Shown: positions 63,447 to 64,000 of the stretch, piece by piece
Position numbering within the stretch: position 1 is the stretch's first letter
How the letters are laid out: every line of letters starts with the position of its first letter
Assembly: GCA_022266195.1 (NCBI GenBank)
Contig: WHVY01000004.1
Coordinates: 575,501-639,500 of the forward strand
Length of the DNA stretch: 64,000 bases
Direction: 5' to 3'
Origin: Tetranychus cinnabarinus
Taxonomy: Eukaryota > Arthropoda > Arachnida > Trombidiformes > Tetranychidae
Notes under the pieces: model-generated
Database searches by the model: none
Seen by the model: only the letters and a program-made list of their open reading frames with translations
Told to the model about the DNA's origin: nothing
Program-made: the position numbers and the translations under genes

Positions 63447-64000
63447 CAACTGTATCATAAATGTAACTATTGAGGATTAATCAATACAACTATAGTAAAA
63501 TTATTTTGATAGATTAATTTATATTGACTATCTTTTTAATCACTTTTCAGTACCAAACCATTTTTACCTAATTTAATCAAGACTTGTGAATGAGGGATTG
63601 ATTTATTGTGTTAAAAAGATCCTCTATTGGCTTCTTATAAATTCATTTCAAATCAATTGGAACCTATGAATCTGATGAACTATTAAATTTGTGTGATTAA
63701 ACATGAAGCGAAACCTAATTACGATTTGACAAAATCATTAGACCAATCAGCTATTTAACCGTTAAAAGTGTAGTTTCGTATGTTCAAAAAACAAGAACAA
63801 TCTTGAAGTGAACTCGTTTGACAAATCAAAATTTTTCTCGTCGCTCATAAAGTCTCACCTTTTAATCAAATAATGATCCACAACTTTCACTTTCATTATC
63901 GAGCAAATTGAACTTTCAAGCAATAATCGATAATGAATATTTTCTCAATCAAAGCGTATTATTCAAGTCAATTATGACCAACAATCATGCTAATATGAAT
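63447..64000. other. Downstream of YJU2 to window end
   Basis: 3' UTR and intergenic AT-rich DNA. No gene recognised. Confidence 0.5.

Noticed and set aside
1..64000. CRISPR arrays, rRNA genes, bacterial or viral insertions
   Set aside because: No regularly spaced direct repeats, no rRNA sequence and no intronless block of foreign-looking genes were seen. All the real genes are eukaryotic or transposon-derived.

Overview
The window is nuclear DNA of an animal, almost certainly an arthropod. It is AT-rich, its genes are split by GT-AG introns, and poly(A)-type AATAAA signals follow several stop codons. The gene set (RDL-type GABA receptor paralogs, one STAT, a PPT1 thioesterase, the splicing factor YJU2, Tc1 and PIF/Harbinger transposons) fits a chelicerate. 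A spider-mite-like acariform mite is my best guess, because duplicated RDL genes with serine at the pore 2' position are, as I recall, known from spider mites. I cannot prove the species from sequence alone.

Layout, left to right. A single-exon palmitoyl-protein thioesterase lies on + (32-997). It faces the 3' end of a complete eight-exon RDL-type GABA-gated chloride channel gene on - (Rdl-A, 30529 down to 3395), whose 18-kb intron 4 carries a complete Tc1 transposon, a foldback MITE and a tRNA-derived SINE-like piece. Head-to-head with it, a second complete eight-exon RDL paralog runs on + (Rdl-B, 32855-48549). The shared 5' region is a large near-perfect palindrome: two ~1,003-bp arms (30641-31643 and 31741-32743) around a 97-bp spacer. 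Then come a nest of foldback elements (about 49.3-50.8 kb), a STAT gene (50948-54676) whose visible coding part lacks the usual N-terminal domain, and a decayed second copy of its linker/SH2 region (about 56.07-56.41 kb). A small predicted secreted protein (57013-57677), a complete PIF/Harbinger element (59068-62156) and the splicing factor YJU2 (62585-63446) follow.

The two RDL genes share exon lengths (86, 68, 227, 83 and 138 nt for exons 2-6) and all intron phases, so they came from one inverted duplication. Their ligand-binding exons have diverged strongly. Yet one 300-bp tract covering TM1-TM3 is identical at 299 of 300 bases, and the palindrome arms show only two differences that I found. 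This points to ongoing gene conversion between the inverted copies. The converted exon carries the pore residue that decides cyclodiene/fipronil sensitivity, which is serine in both copies.

The Harbinger element is the other unusual region. It encodes a transposase and a Myb/SANT protein, both apparently cut by one internal deletion, and an intact spliced CCCH-RING protein. A palindromic motif CGCTAGCG occurs six times exactly and once with one change, and I saw it nowhere else in the window. It falls in introns, at a splice acceptor and in all three reading frames sets alike.
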